This document shows positions 1-11,378 of a stretch of 64,000 bases of DNA, piece by piece. A program made the position numbers and the translations under genes. Each line of letters opens with the position of its first letter. Position 1 is the stretch's first letter. The notes under the pieces were generated by a model that saw nothing but the letters and a program-made list of their open reading frames with translations, was not told the DNA's origin and made no database searches. This DNA comes from Adiantum capillus-veneris (lineage: Eukaryota > Streptophyta > Polypodiopsida > Polypodiales > Pteridaceae), in NCBI GenBank assembly GCA_014529385.2, contig CM043952.1, positions 71,824,799 to 71,888,798 of the forward strand, read 5' to 3'.

Positions 1-1120
1 ATAGATAAATGTGAGCTTGCCCAATCTGCATCTGTGTAGTGAAAAAGACAAAGAAATTGCATAGAATCCAATGTCAGTTGTCATCGATGGACCAAACTAA
101 AATCTGTAGTGCCTTTTAAGTATTTCAATTTTGTTGCAGATCAATTCTTAAGAGAAGGACGTGCAACGTGTTGTCTAAGATAATTAGCAACAAACAAAAT
201 ATCAGAGCAAGTGTTTATGGTAGATATCCAATCAAGTTAGCATAAGGTTGATTTGTGACAAGTTGATCGCCACTGTCAGAAGTGTTCTTCATAGAACTCG
301 CAAGACAAGGTGTGTTGGTCGAATGTGCAGATTCCTGACCAAATTTTTGAATAGTATTTGCAATAGATTTTTGAATAGTATTTGCAATAAACTTTGACTA
401 TCAAAGGAATAAAATACCTTTTGTGCGGTTCTTTGAATCTAAATGCCAAGACACGGGTAGATCTCTCCAAGATCCACCATATCAAATGCACAAGACAATA
501 GCAAATCATTCAAAACAAAGATGATATCATCCACATAAAGAGAAAGAATCACAAAAGTGCTACCTTGGAGCTTTATATATAAGTTGGGATCTGAAGAGCA
601 AGAGATGAATCCTGTGGAGGTGAGAAAAAGATCAAATTTTGTATACCAGGCCCGCGAGCTTCTTTGAGACCATATAGTGACTTATGGGGCTAAGCAACCA
701 GGTATTCTTTACCTGAAATAACAAAGCCTTTCGGCTGTTCCATATAAATATTCTCTTCCAAATCACCATTCAAAAAAGTATTTCACATCCATTTGATGAG
801 CTTCTAAATCAAATTGAACAACAAATGCCAATAAAACTCGAACACTTGTAATGCAAACAACTGGTGAAAAGGTCTCTTGATAATCAACACTAGCAACCTG
901 GGAGTAACCTTTTGCAGCTAAACATGCCTAAAACTTTTTAAAAGATTTATCTACTTTTACCTTTTTCTTATACACCCACTTACACTTAATAGTTGCACGG
1001 CCAGGAGGTAGTTTGGTTAGTATCCATGTACCTTTAGAGATAAGAGAATCCTACTTTTCTTACATAGCCTCTTTCCATTGATCTTTTTGTGGTGAAGAGA
1101 TGGCCTCCTTAAAGTAACGG
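1..1120 (-). pseudogene. Ty1/copia pol, reverse transcriptase fragment
   Basis: Read on the minus strand, this stretch gives the start of a copia reverse transcriptase. It has the acidic WKEAM-like lead, a KCKWVYK-like block, an ARLVAKGYSQ-like block changed to CLAAKGYSQV, a VDYQETFSPVV block, and further on the catalytic YVDDI motif. Frameshifts and stops interrupt it, so it cannot make a protein. It runs off the left edge of the window. On the right it is cut by E1 at 1120/1121 and resumes as copia integrase at 11379 in the same orientation. The two parts are therefore one disrupted element. The family is clear; the lineage within copia is not. Confidence 0.85.
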
Positions 1121-1321
1121 TGTCGAGAAATTTGCGGTCTTGCCAGGAAAGCACCGGGCTTATGGCTGTGAGGGTTTGTGAGAGAACTCAACAAAAACTA
1201 TATGAAGGAGTTAAACCATAGATGCCATGAAGACTAGGGTTTGGAAAGAAGTGCAATCAAAGAAGACTCACTCTTTCTCTCTTGCATTCACACACACAAA
1301 GAAAGAATGCAAAAGAGAATG

Positions 1322-1534
1322 TCAAAACAATACGAAGATGAAAACATCAAGGCTATGGTCATATCGTATCATGGGTAATATGAAAGGGTTAATGGATGAG
1401 TTAATGGCATTCAATCTTGGCTGACCAAATAGGTTACGAATTGTTCTTTGGAATTGTAGTTTTGTGCTTACCATAATATATATATTTTGTCTAGTGATTG
1501 GGATTAATTGTGTATACAAATCCTCTTGGTTCAT
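1322..1534 (-). CDS. small LTR ORF, NQE type (70 aa), 3' LTR copy
   Basis: Encodes a 70-residue protein of unknown function, starting MNQEDLY and ending DVFIFVLF. It is visibly related to the ORF just upstream (1749-1531). Shared positions include a basic/aromatic block (VSTKLQFQR here, ISRKIHFQQR there), an LFGxxRLN segment, an ILP(M/L)I segment and a terminal DV.(I/V)..L. A truncated relative occurs in the leader of the unrelated element E3 at 58502-58350. Its ATG overlaps the TGA of the upstream ORF by four bases. No signal peptide or clear membrane helix is seen. Conservation of the reading frame in two LTRs and in a second element argues for real coding, but translation is unproven. Confidence 0.55.
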   Translation of the reverse strand: MNQEDLYTQLIPITRQNIYIMVSTKLQFQRTIRNLFGQPRLNAINSSINPFILPMIRYDHSLDVFIFVLF

Positions 1535-1749
1535 AGCAAGATAACTACGCTTACATCAAAAGAAAAATTATAGTCTATGAGAGGTAATATGATGGGATCC
1601 GGTGATAGAAGTATTTCATTAAGCCTTTCTGGGCCAAAGAGAAACACTATACGTTGTTGAAAGTGTATTTTTCGGCTAATCCATACGTTAATTCTAATAG
1701 ATCGTACAGAGTGAAAGCGATAGAAATGATCATCATGTGGGTTATTCAT
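1531..1749 (-). CDS. small LTR ORF, RIN type (72 aa), 3' LTR copy
   Basis: A 72-residue ORF, starting MNNPHDDHFY. It has the blocks RINVWISRKIHFQQR, VFLFGPERLNEIL, PIILPLIDY and the end DVSVVILL. The E3 leader ORF at 58335-58117 shares the same blocks at the same spacing (RINVAISRKIHFQQR, VFMFGAQRVGEIL, PVILPLINY, DVHVFILF) and has the same length of 72 residues. Such similarity between two Ty3 elements that otherwise share no obvious LTR sequence suggests a genuine small protein. I do not recognise the family. The stop is TGA, overlapping the start of the next ORF as ATGA. Confidence 0.6.
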   Translation of the reverse strand: MNNPHDDHFYRFHSVRSIRINVWISRKIHFQQRIVFLFGPERLNEILLSPDPIILPLIDYNFSFDVSVVILL

Positions 1750-1938
1750 CTAGGATAGTATGTGAGAAATGTAGATATGAGAGAATTGAAGAGATGAGAG
1801 GTTTCCCTCCCAAGCCCTATTCTTGCCCGTAGGCAATAAGGATACTGCGGGGAGAGATGTACCTGTAGCAAAGAGACCCTAGAGAGGATGAATTACTAAG
1901 AATGAGAGAGATAGGCTTGGTTAAGGAGATGAGATTAG

Positions 1939-2104
<166 letters not shown>

Positions 2105-3272
2105 GATTAGAGATGAAAATGAAAACAACAAGAAATCAAGAAAACATCAATGTAGAACACATCTTACTTGAAACCCTTCGGCACCATTATTGATGGGAGA
2201 GAGAAGAAGAGTGGATAATTCCACTTTGATTGATACACCAAGTACAACAACTTCTTTGATTAGAGTTGATCCTCCAAGGATGGCGTACAAGAATGGCTAG
2301 TTTTCCTTTAGGAGAAAGTGTAGGCTTGGGCTTATGTTAATGGGGCTAAGTACAATTAGGCATTACTACTCACTCCCTCAAGAATTCCTCTCATCAATGG
2401 CTTGAATGCTTGAGTTCCTTTCAAGGAAGAAGAGGTCCCCTTTTATAGGTGAAGGGAACCCACAAGGGTTTACACAAGAAGAGAGGAGCCAGTGTGAACA
2501 GGAATTGGAAAAGTTAGAAATGAGCTGTCCCTGCATGATGTGGGCAGACTGGGGTCCAGTATTTTGATCATATCTCCTCAATTGTGGCTCCAAATAAAAA
2601 AGTAAAAATATGGGCAGAAACTTCAGCTCATTAGCTACGATTTTCATTTTAAAATCATTCTCCAATTCGGATTGGAACCTTGTGTAAAAAATTCATCAAA
2701 ATAGGGTCCATTTATGGTAGCAAAAGTCTTCATGTGGTCTCCTTAGCCTTGACTTTCATTTAATTCCAAAGGACACCTCATGCCATATGAAAGCATGACA
2801 TTGCTCCTTAACAAAGTTTTGTAATCATGCTTGCAATAATGCATTAAAATAAGTGTATCTTTGAAATCATGCCTCCTAGTGTCCCACTAGGATTTGATTC
2901 TCTCCTAGTAGCTATTTAAAAAGAAATATAAGAAAAGTATAAAAAATACATAGAATATATATATATTGGAGTTTACCCTAGATATAGGATCTAGCTAGGG
3001 TGTGAGATGATAATGAAATAGTAGAAATAAAGAATCAATGCTTTTTGCCCCAAGTTAAAGAAGCGGAGCTATTGACACTTTTCCCATAGTATTTTTTGAT
3101 GGTAAAGTAAGAATTCATTACCCTTGAGATAAATAATAAGATGAGATAGAAAGCTTATTTTTATACTTACATATGCATATGTACATTATAGGAAATATAA
3201 TTATGTATCTAAAAAGTTACAAGATATCTCTTGTAGCATGTGTTCCCACTATGTACATGTCACAGCACGACA

Positions 3273-3287
3273 TCCACCCCCTCTAAA
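3273..3287 (-). promoter_or_regulatory. E1 polypurine tract
   Basis: In element orientation the purine-rich run AGAGGGGGTGGA lies directly against the TGTCGTG start of the 3' LTR. This is the position and composition expected of the plus-strand primer site of a Ty3 element. Confidence 0.85.
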
Positions 3288-3330
3288 CCTGCACATCCTC
3301 CGGTATGTGCCAAATTATTTCTTTGTAAGA

Positions 3331-6300
3331 TCAGCCCTCTTGTACTTCTTCCTTGCTTTCATCTTCACTGGATGATTCCAGAGCTTCATTTTCACTTTGA
3401 TCTTCACCTATGTTTTGCTCTTCTTCCTCATCAGCATTTTCTAGATCATTGTCTCCTCTTCTCTTAAACATTTTGATCCTTTTTCCTGCAATGGGAATCT
3501 TTACTTCTGTGCCATCTAGTTCAGACAAGCTGTAAGTAGCATTTTCATGCACATGTTTTACAACATATGGTCCAAATCATCTTTTTGAAAACTTACGCAT
3601 GACTGTGTGTTGGTTATCAAGGCTACTATCATACACTAAAACCCAGTCACCTTTGTCAATTGCTTTGCTCTTGAGCCGATGTCGCTTATCAAAGTAGTCC
3701 TTCTTTTTCAATCTTGCATTTTTGAGTCGTTCTTTTGCAGCCTCAATGTCTCTAGGTCTTCTCTCTAGTTGCCTTATGCGCAATGCAAGGAGATCTTCCC
3801 TACTAAGCTCCTCTTGCCAAGGTAGTACATTCCATGTGGGAATTGTATCCTCAATCGGCATCACTGGCTTTTGACCATGCATTAGCTCCGCAGGCATGTA
3901 GCCAGTTACTGAGCTATGTGTTGTACGATCAGCCCATAAAGCGTATGGTAACAGTTTTGGCCACTCACCAACTCTTCCTTCGCAAGCCTTGGCCAAAGCT
4001 TTGATGATAGAAGGGTGCCCTCTTTCACTCTTTCCATTGCCTTCAGGGTTGTAAGCTGTAGTAAGAGAAAGCTTGATTCCTAATCTAGAAAAGAACTCCC
4101 TTGCTTCTTCGGCATCCAGTTCACCTCTGTCTGCAGTGATCTTTCCCACACAACCATAACGGCAAATCACCTCATCAAGAAGGTATTTGCACACAGCTTC
4201 TGTGGTTTTAGCTCTTAACGCTCTTCCTTCAACCTGATTAGTTAGGTCCTCTCGTGCAAGAACCAAGTACCTCATCTGCCAGAGTCCTAAAGGCATCGTG
4301 ACTAGATCCACAACCCATTTATAGTGCATGGCTAGTGGATATGTAGGGTGCAATCCATCACGATGTCGAACATTTGAATACATTTGACAAGTTACACATG
4401 ACTCTACAAACTGAGATACATCTTTATACATACCCTTCCACCAGTATTTTTCTTTCAACTTGGAGAAGGTTGCCCACACACCCCTATGTCCAGCCCATAG
4501 ACTCTCATGAAACTCTTGCATGAGCTTTACTTGAGTCTCTTTTTTACATATAACCCTTTGTGGTGTAGCACCCTTTTGTTTAGGATGCTTCCACAAGTAA
4601 CCATCCCTCAAAAAGTAACCATATGCTTTCCTGCGTATCCTCTTGAATTCATGTTCAGACCAATCATCCTGTTTTGTTAGAGTACTCAAGTAGCTTCCAA
4701 TAAGAAGCCAATCACCTTCATAAAGATCTTTCAAGAACAATTCAAGTGGATTAGTCATGTTGACATTGTTACCTTTGACATGAGAGATGGAATAGAACTT
4801 TGTGCCCACATCATCTCCCTCATCAATCATATGTGACTCATCTTCATACCTTGCCCTTGATAGCATATATGCCACTGTATTGACTTTACCTGCAATGTGC
4901 TTAAACTCGGGATTTAAGGACTTAATGTAGGCAATCCACCGCAACATAGCAATGTCTGGTGTTGAGCAGCTTGTAATCATCCCAAGAAGTGGTAGACAAT
5001 CTGTTTCTACAACCACACATGCACCAATTAGGTACTCTTTTCCACTTTTCAAGGCTGTAACCATACCCCATAAATCTCTCTTTATGTGTGGATAGTTTCT
5101 TTGGCGAGCACTTAGTACCTTTGCTCCAAATCTTACCACATACCTGTGTCCTTCTTTGTCATCTTGCCCTATTGCCCATCCAATCCCTGTAGGACTGGTA
5201 TCTACTGTCACAATCACTGGCCTTTGACACTCATAGTCTACCTTTCTCAAAGTCGTTGCTGACTGGAGTAACTCCTTTAGCTTTTTCATGGATTTTACAT
5301 GTGCTTCTGTCCATTTAAACTTTTGATTCTTTCTAAGCAGCTGATAAAGAGGATCAGCTACATGCGCATAATGTGGAATCCAAATAACATAGAAGACACA
5401 TGCTCCCAGAAACCTTCTAACCTCAGTGATGCTAGTGCATGTTTCTTTCATTCTTTGGATGGCATCTACCTTTGATGGACAAGGTTTCCTACCATATGGC
5501 CCGCACATGTGCCCCACAATGAGCACTTCATTGACACCAAACATAGACTTTTTCCCTGACAATGTAAGATTCACTTCTTCCAACCTAGACAAAATTTTAT
5601 CACAATCATTTATGTGATTTACCACAAACCTGCGACATTCCTTGAGATCCAAAGCTTCAACTTTGTCACTTTCTTCACATCCTTTGATAGGCAAATCATC
5701 AATGAAAGGCATTGTGATGTGAGGAATAAAGTCACGTAAGACCTTATTCATCCCATTCATCATATGTGCAACCGAGTTGGTTGCTCCCTGTGGCAAGGTA
5801 CACATCCTTACCAAACCCAAAGGTGTCCTCATGGTTGTCAAGTCTCTGCTTTTGATTGCAAGCTGAAATTGATCATACCCTGAGTAGAGATCCCCCATTG
5901 AGTAGATTGCTCTCCCTGCAAACGCCTCTGCAAATTCATCCACAATTGGACTTGTACCTACATTTCTAATTGTCACCTTGTTCACTGGTTGCATATATTG
6001 GATGAAGCGTAGAGAACCATTCTTCTTTGGAACTGTGAACCACCTGTTTGAGTATGGAGCACAAGAAGGCTCTAAGATTCCCATTTTGATTTTCTCATTC
6101 AGTAGCTCTACTAACTTTGGCAAATGAGCCTTTGGGACCGGAATAGGCCGCAGATTCCAAGGCACATGAGGTATTGTGAAAATTACCATAGGAGCTACAA
6201 TATAAGGATCAACACATCCTATCTCATGTGGCTCAAATGCAAAACCCTTACCATGCTTTGAAAGCATTTTTTTGAAGCACTTTGTCTCCTCCTGTGTTAG

Positions 6301-6780
6301 AAACTCCTCGCAACCAATCTGCAACTCTTGAAAAGACTCCTTTGTGAAGGTATGCCCGATCTTTTTAGGATTCCGCAAAATTGGTTGTAAAGAAGCCTGT
6401 TCAATCTTTTCCCTGTTGTTGGGTGGTAAGGGTGAAGCTACTGGTTTCACCTTCTTTGCTACACTCTTGTATTTAGTTTCAACATGGACTTTTGGGCCAA
6501 CTGTTTGGATTTCTTTAAAGGCTTCTATTACTTGATACATCTCCATAGAGCAAACTTCCACAACTTCATTTTCAAGATGCAAACTAGACCTCATTATAGC
6601 ATCAAGCTCACCCATAGTATCTACAAAAGAAACTTGTTCACACAAACCCAAAACATTTTCAGTAGGCTTTAGCAACCCACTCTTTTTCATGCCTATTTGT
6701 ACATTATGCACATATTGCCTCTCATATCTCTTCAAATCTTCAAGTTTTGTAAAACATACTGATCCATTATTTGTTACCAA
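3331..6780 (-). CDS. pol: E1 pol: reverse transcriptase, RNase H, integrase
   Basis: Counting from 6780, the RT region runs from about residue 200 to 430, with D297 in the MGDLYSGYD block and the catalytic FIDD at 359-362. RNase H begins near the VTVDTS block (D527). Integrase has the zinc motif H758/H765/C795/C798 and the catalytic triad D825, D884 and E919. The C-terminal region ends in an acidic tail (EEEEQ, EDESKEE). One in-frame TGA at 3577-3579 sits before an FGPYVV block, where a TGG codon would be expected; the frame then stays open to 3331. No chromodomain is recognisable. The frame is open upstream of 6780, so a polyprotein entered from PR is likely and 6780 is not a true start. Apart from the stop and one conserved Asp changed to Tyr (FIQYMQP), it looks recently functional. 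Confidence 0.88.
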
Positions 6781-6857
6781 GGAGCTCGCTGAAAATGCTT
6801 CACCTATTTTTGGATCACGCGAGACCCTTTTTCTTTTTGTACCACTGCAATCCCGCT

Positions 6858-7343
6858 TTACAATGGTACTTGGCCAAAACCCATCATTTCTCTATGATCA
6901 TGAAACTCTTTGCTTACCTTTGGTAGAGGATGTTCTCTGAGGTTGTCACGATTTCTTTCATGGTTTACACAGACTGTGAGAAATTGGACAGCTCGTTTAC
7001 CATCTTTGCTACGTATTCTAGCATATGCTGAACCATCGTCCATAACCTTTGTTTCCATTTGAACTCCCACAATGTAGGGTTGTCCAAGGATGAGATGATA
7101 TGAAGATGTATCCTATACAAAGAAGTTTTGGTCAATCTTTACATCACCTATTGTCACCTTCAAACCTGGACATGCTGCATACAATTCACCGGATGAATTG
7201 TTTGCCACTTTTACCATCCAACCATGATCTGTGTCCATTGGCCATTTGCACTTGTTGTAGAGACTCTTTGACATTATGTTTATTTCTGAACCATGGTCAA
7301 TCAAGGCAACAAATGGCTCTTCAAGATCACCTACCTTGACCAA
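6858..7343 (-). CDS. E1 protease region, D-H-G active site
   Basis: A retropepsin-like domain, read in one frame from 7343 to 6858 with a single TAG near 7113. The active-site segment is ALIDHGSEINIMS, so the usual D-T/S-G triplet is D-H-G. A flap-side ILGQPYI segment follows the TAG. The older copies E1b (near 18490) and E1c (near 46800) also read LIDHG, so the change is a lineage feature and not damage in this copy. A frameshift just after 6858 separates it from the RT frame. Its role would be to cleave the Gag-Pol polyprotein. Confidence 0.75.
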
Positions 7344-7465
7344 AGTTTCTGTAGTAGCCCTTGCCCAATGACTTCGTGAATACTAACTCCTAGGAATATC
7401 TTCAACTTCTTCATCATCATTTGAGAAATGCACTTGCTTCACTCTCCCACTAGATTGGTAGCATC

Positions 7466-8567
7466 CTACCACAGCTCCATCATTCTCTTTATTTTACAGT
7501 TGCATCCCTTGTGTCTTTGAGGTTCCCCTTCAACCTGTGGACGAGAAACTTCAGCAAGGGTTTGCCTTTTTCTCTTGATGATGTCAATGATCTTCTCATG
7601 GAATTCACGGCTTTGCAATGCCAAGAACTTCTCCCAGAGTAAACTCAATCTTGCTATTCAAGATCCTTTCCTCCAAGACTTTCTTTAAATCTGTAGCAAC
7701 CTCAATATCAGATTGTAATTTATAAGTTGGGCCTTTTGTCTTACCTTTCATTGGCTCTTTCTTCTTTCCTATTGTAGACTCCTCCATGAGTACTTCAGGT
7801 GGAGATGCTCCTTGTGTTGAGGGTGTTTGAGAAGGCATTGAGTCGCTTCTTCCCCCACTTCTAGAAGCTCTTTTTGATGGTCCTTCATCAGCATTCTCAC
7901 GTCTGCGCTTCTCTTCTACAATTGCCTCATTTTGTTGGCATTTTGTAATGTAGGCATGCATTGACAATGAGTCCACTGGATCATTCCATCCTATTTCTAG
8001 ACGTATGCAATCACCTGCTTCATGTAGAATCTCTTTTGTAAGCTTTCCCTTTGTAGCTAATTGCATGACATTTGGCCAAATTTGACCATGATGGTCACTC
8101 ACCTCTTCATCACAAAAATGTTCAATTTTTACTCCATAAGTAGCTGCCTCAACTGAAGAGGTGGCATGCTTGGTTGCCATATCTTCAACAAAGGTTTGCA
8201 TTCCCCCCTTCCCAAAGTTAGTTCTCAAGGGTAGACCTATCTCTCTTAAGTGGATTTTACCATCCTTAAAAAAGACAACATCTTTTGACAAAGCATCACT
8301 AAAATCATCACAATCCCTTCTTACATGGTCTGTACTATCACACCAAATACATCTATTAACAAACCCTTCTTTGGGCTGTTGTCTTTGCCTAGGAAGTGGC
8401 CCTGATGGTTGGCCTTTTTCTTCAAGCTTTGCAAACTTCACCTTCAAGTCACGCATTCCCTTCACAAGCTCGTCTAGCATGGACTCATCAAACTTAGGAG
8501 CGATAAAAGTAGACTTTACCATTTTCTCAGAAGTTGAGATGGAAGGACTTGTAGTGTTTACTACCAT
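7466..8567 (-). CDS. gag: E1 Gag C-terminal part with zinc knuckle
   Basis: Continues the Gag frame after an in-frame TGA at 8586. A CCHC zinc knuckle (C-I-W-C, then H and C in the CX2CX4HX4C pattern) lies about 75 residues from the start of this segment, typical of nucleocapsid. A basic and serine-rich linker follows (KKKEPMKGKTKGP). Near 7620 the frame shifts by one base and continues to 7466 through a KREFHEKII-type region that leads into the protease. The product would package element RNA. Confidence 0.75.
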
Positions 8568-8585
8568 CTTGTCCCTTCTTCTTTG

Positions 8586-9245
8586 TCATTTGGCAAGCAG
8601 TGAGACAGCACCTTCAACCTCATTCCAGTCGGTCTTTAGTCCTTGCTCAGCATCTTTATCTTCAAAAAGAAGCTCCAAATTTTCTTGAAACTCTTTACCT
8701 GCAGCTTGTAAGAAAAGATCTGTCTTCTCTGCATCTAGTGTGGCCCTTTCTGTCCTAGTGAGTTGTGCATAGCGCCGCTCAAATTCCCTAAGTAGTTCTG
8801 TTATTGATAGTCCTTGCTTTGGCTTGACTACCCATTCTAAGAATGTCCTTTTGGTCACTCTCTCAGAGTCCTCCATGAAATATTCCTCCTTTAAAGCTAC
8901 TTTGAGTTCTTCCCAATTTCTCCCATGCCCATCTTTAATTGCCCTAACATGCTCCCTAATTTCTCGAGCAACAACTAGCTCAAAGCTTTGAATCATCTCA
9001 CCTTCTGACACGCGATGCAGCTCTATCTCCTTCACATACTCGCGTAAGTACTTGGTTACATCTTTGCCATTGAACTGATCCATTCTATTGACGATCGCTT
9101 GTATGGCCTTCGTTGTTGAAATCTCCCTTCTTTCAGTAGCATGTTGTTGTTGCATGAACATTGAAAATGCTTGAAAAATTTTCATTGTTGCTGGGTCAAA
9201 ATGCATACCTTGTTGCTCAACATGATCACCCATGGTTACCCACAA
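8586..9245 (-). CDS. gag: E1 Gag N-terminal part (capsid-like)
   Basis: A 219-residue frame that begins shortly after the PBS and ends at an in-frame TGA. It has the retrotransposon Gag signature region around FNGKDVTKYLREY and FLEWVVKPKQGLSITELLREFERRY. Decayed versions of the same protein are readable at 20110-18690 and 48180-46940. The first in-frame ATG downstream of the track start encodes MGDHVEQQGMHFDP, and this matches the start preserved in E1b, so translation probably begins there. Confidence 0.8.
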   Translation of the reverse strand: MWVTMGDHVEQQGMHFDPATMKIFQAFSMFMQQQHATERREISTTKAIQAIVNRMDQFNGKDVTKYLREYVKEIELHRVSEGEMIQSFELVVAREIREHVRAIKDGHGRNWEELKVALKEEYFMEDSERVTKRTFLEWVVKPKQGLSITELLREFERRYAQLTRTERATLDAEKTDLFLQAAGKEFQENLELLFEDKDAEQGLKTDWNEVEGAVSLLAK

Positions 9246-9262
9246 AATCTCACCCTAGCAGA

Positions 9263-9280
9263 TTCGCGTCAGGTTCACCA
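9263..9280 (-). promoter_or_regulatory. E1 primer binding site (candidate)
   Basis: In element orientation TGGTGAACCTGACGCGAA starts seven bases after the 5' LTR end. It begins with TGG, complementary to the CCA end of a tRNA. I could not assign the tRNA. Confidence 0.55.
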
Positions 9281-9487
9281 AAAATATGTTGAGAAATTTG
9301 CGGTCTTGCCAGGAAAGCACCGGGCTTATGGCTGTGAGAGTTTGTGAGAGAACTCAACAAAAACTATATGAAGGAGTTAAACCATAGATGCCATGAAGAC
9401 TAGGGTTTGGAAAGAAGTGCAATCAAAGAAGACTCACTCTTTCTCTGTTGCATTCACACACACAAAGAAACAACGCAAAAGAGAATG

Positions 9488-9700
9488 TCAAAACAATACG
9501 AAGATGAAAACATCAAGGCTATGGTCATATCGTATCATGGGTAATATGAAAGGGTTAATGGATGAGTTAATGGCATTCAATCTTGGCTGACCAAATAGGT
9601 TACGAATTGTTCTTTGGAATTGTAGTTTTGTGCTTACCATAATATATATATTTTGTCTAGTGATTGGGATTAATTGTGTGTACAAATCCTCTTGGTTCAT
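9488..9700 (-). CDS. small LTR ORF, NQE type (70 aa), 5' LTR copy
   Basis: The amino-acid sequence is identical to the 3' LTR copy at 1322-1534, despite silent or non-coding differences around it. It lies about 240 bp upstream of gag. The four-base ATGA overlap with the preceding ORF is preserved. Function unknown. Confidence 0.55.
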   Translation of the reverse strand: MNQEDLYTQLIPITRQNIYIMVSTKLQFQRTIRNLFGQPRLNAINSSINPFILPMIRYDHSLDVFIFVLF

Positions 9701-9915
9701 AGCAAGATAACTACGCTTACATCAAAAGAAAAATTATAGTCTATGAGAGGTAGTATGATGGGATCCGGTGATAGAAGTATTTCATTAAGCCTTTCTGGGC
9801 CAAAGAGAAACACTATACGTTGTTGAAAGTGTATTTTTCGGCTAATCCATACGTTAATTCTAATAGATCGTACAGAGTGAAAGCGATAGAAATGATCATC
9901 ATGTGGGTTATTCAT
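9697..9915 (-). CDS. small LTR ORF, RIN type (72 aa), 5' LTR copy
   Basis: The amino-acid sequence is identical to 1531-1749. It would be the first sizeable ORF on an RNA initiated near the (TA)n tract. Related to the E3 leader ORF at 58117-58335. Function unknown. Confidence 0.6.
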   Translation of the reverse strand: MNNPHDDHFYRFHSVRSIRINVWISRKIHFQQRIVFLFGPERLNEILLSPDPIILPLIDYNFSFDVSVVILL

Positions 9916-10104
9916 CTAAGATAGTATGTGAGAAATGTAGATATGAGAGAAGTGAAGAGATGAGAAGTTTTCCTCCCAAGCCCTATTCTTGCCCGTAGGC
10001 AATAAGGATACTGCGGGGAGAGATGTACCTGTAGCAAAGAGAACCTAGAGAGGATGAATTACTAAGAATGAGAGAGATAGGCTTGGTTAAGGAGATGATA
10101 TTAG

Positions 10105-10107
<3 letters not shown>

Positions 10108-10201
<94 letters not shown>

Positions 10202-10206
10202 TATAT
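10108..10206. repeat. (TA)n microsatellite in E1 5' LTR
   Basis: About 45-47 TA units with ACAT interruptions near both ends. Counterpart of 1942-2100. Confidence 0.93.
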
Positions 10207-11378
10207 GTTGGATTAGAGATGAAAATGAAAACAACAAGAAATCAAGAAAACATCAATGTAGAACACATCTTACTTGAAACCCTTCGGCACCATTATTGAT
10301 GGGAGAGAGAAGAAGAGTGGATAATTCCACTTTGATTGATACACCAAGTACAACAACTTCTTTGATTAGAGTTGATCCTCCAAGGATGGCGTACAAGAAT
10401 GGCTAGTTTTCCTTTAGGAGAAAGTGTAGGCTTGGGCTTATGTTAATGGGGCTAAGTACAATTAGGCATTACTACTCACTCCCTCAAGAATTCCTCTCAT
10501 CAATGGCTTGAATGCTTGAGTTCCTTTCAAGGAAGAAGAGGTCCCCTTTTATAGGTGAAGGGAACCCACAAGGGTTTACACAAGAAGAGAGGAGCCAGTG
10601 TGAACAGGAATTGGAAAAGTTAGAAATGAGCTGTCCCTGCATGATGTGGGCAGACTGGGGTCCAGTATTTTGATCATATCTCCTCAATTGTGGCTCCAAA
10701 TAAAAAAGTAAAAATATGGGCAGAAACTTCAGCTCATTAGCTACGATTTTCATTTTAAAATCATTCTCCAATTCGGATTGGAACCTTGTGTAAAAAATTC
10801 ATCAAAATAGGGTCCATTTATGGTAGCAAAAGTCTTCATGTGGTCTCCTTAGCCTTGACTTTCATTTAATTCCAAAGGACACCTCATGCCATATGAAAGC
10901 ATGACATTGCTCCTTAACAAAGTTTTGTAATCATGCTTGCAATAATGCATTAAAATAAGTGTATCTTTGAAATCATGCCTCTTAGTGTCCCACTAGGATT
11001 TGGTTCTCTCCTAGTAGCTATTTAAAAAGAAATATAAGAAAAGTATAAAAAATACATAGAATATATATATATTGGAGTTTACCCTAGATATAGGATCTAG
11101 CTAGGGTGTGAGATGATAATGAAATAGTAGAAATAAAGAATCAATGCTTTTTGCCCCAAGTTAAAGAGGCGGAGGTATTGACACTTTTCCCATAGTATTT
11201 TTTGATGGTAAAGTAAGAATACATTACCCTTGAGATAAATAATAAGATGAGATAGAAAGCTTATTTTTATACTTACATATGCATATGTACATTATAGGAA
11301 ATATAATTATGCATCTAAAAAGTTACAAGATATCTCTTGTAGCATGTGTTCCCACTATGTACATGTCACAGCACGACA

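Larger units (their letters stand above)
9287..11378 (-). repeat. E1 5' LTR (2092 bp)
   Basis: Partner of 1121-3272, with the same ends (TGTCGTG...CAACA in element orientation). It would drive transcription toward gag at 9245. The (TA)n tract is shorter here and slightly interrupted. Because the small ORFs lie between that tract and the LTR end, an RNA started near the tract would carry them in its 5' leader. Confidence 0.93.

Noticed and set aside
3331-3552. Chromodomain at the end of E1 pol
   Set aside because: The tail is acidic and low in complexity, without the aromatic and YxVEKI-like pattern of a chromodomain.
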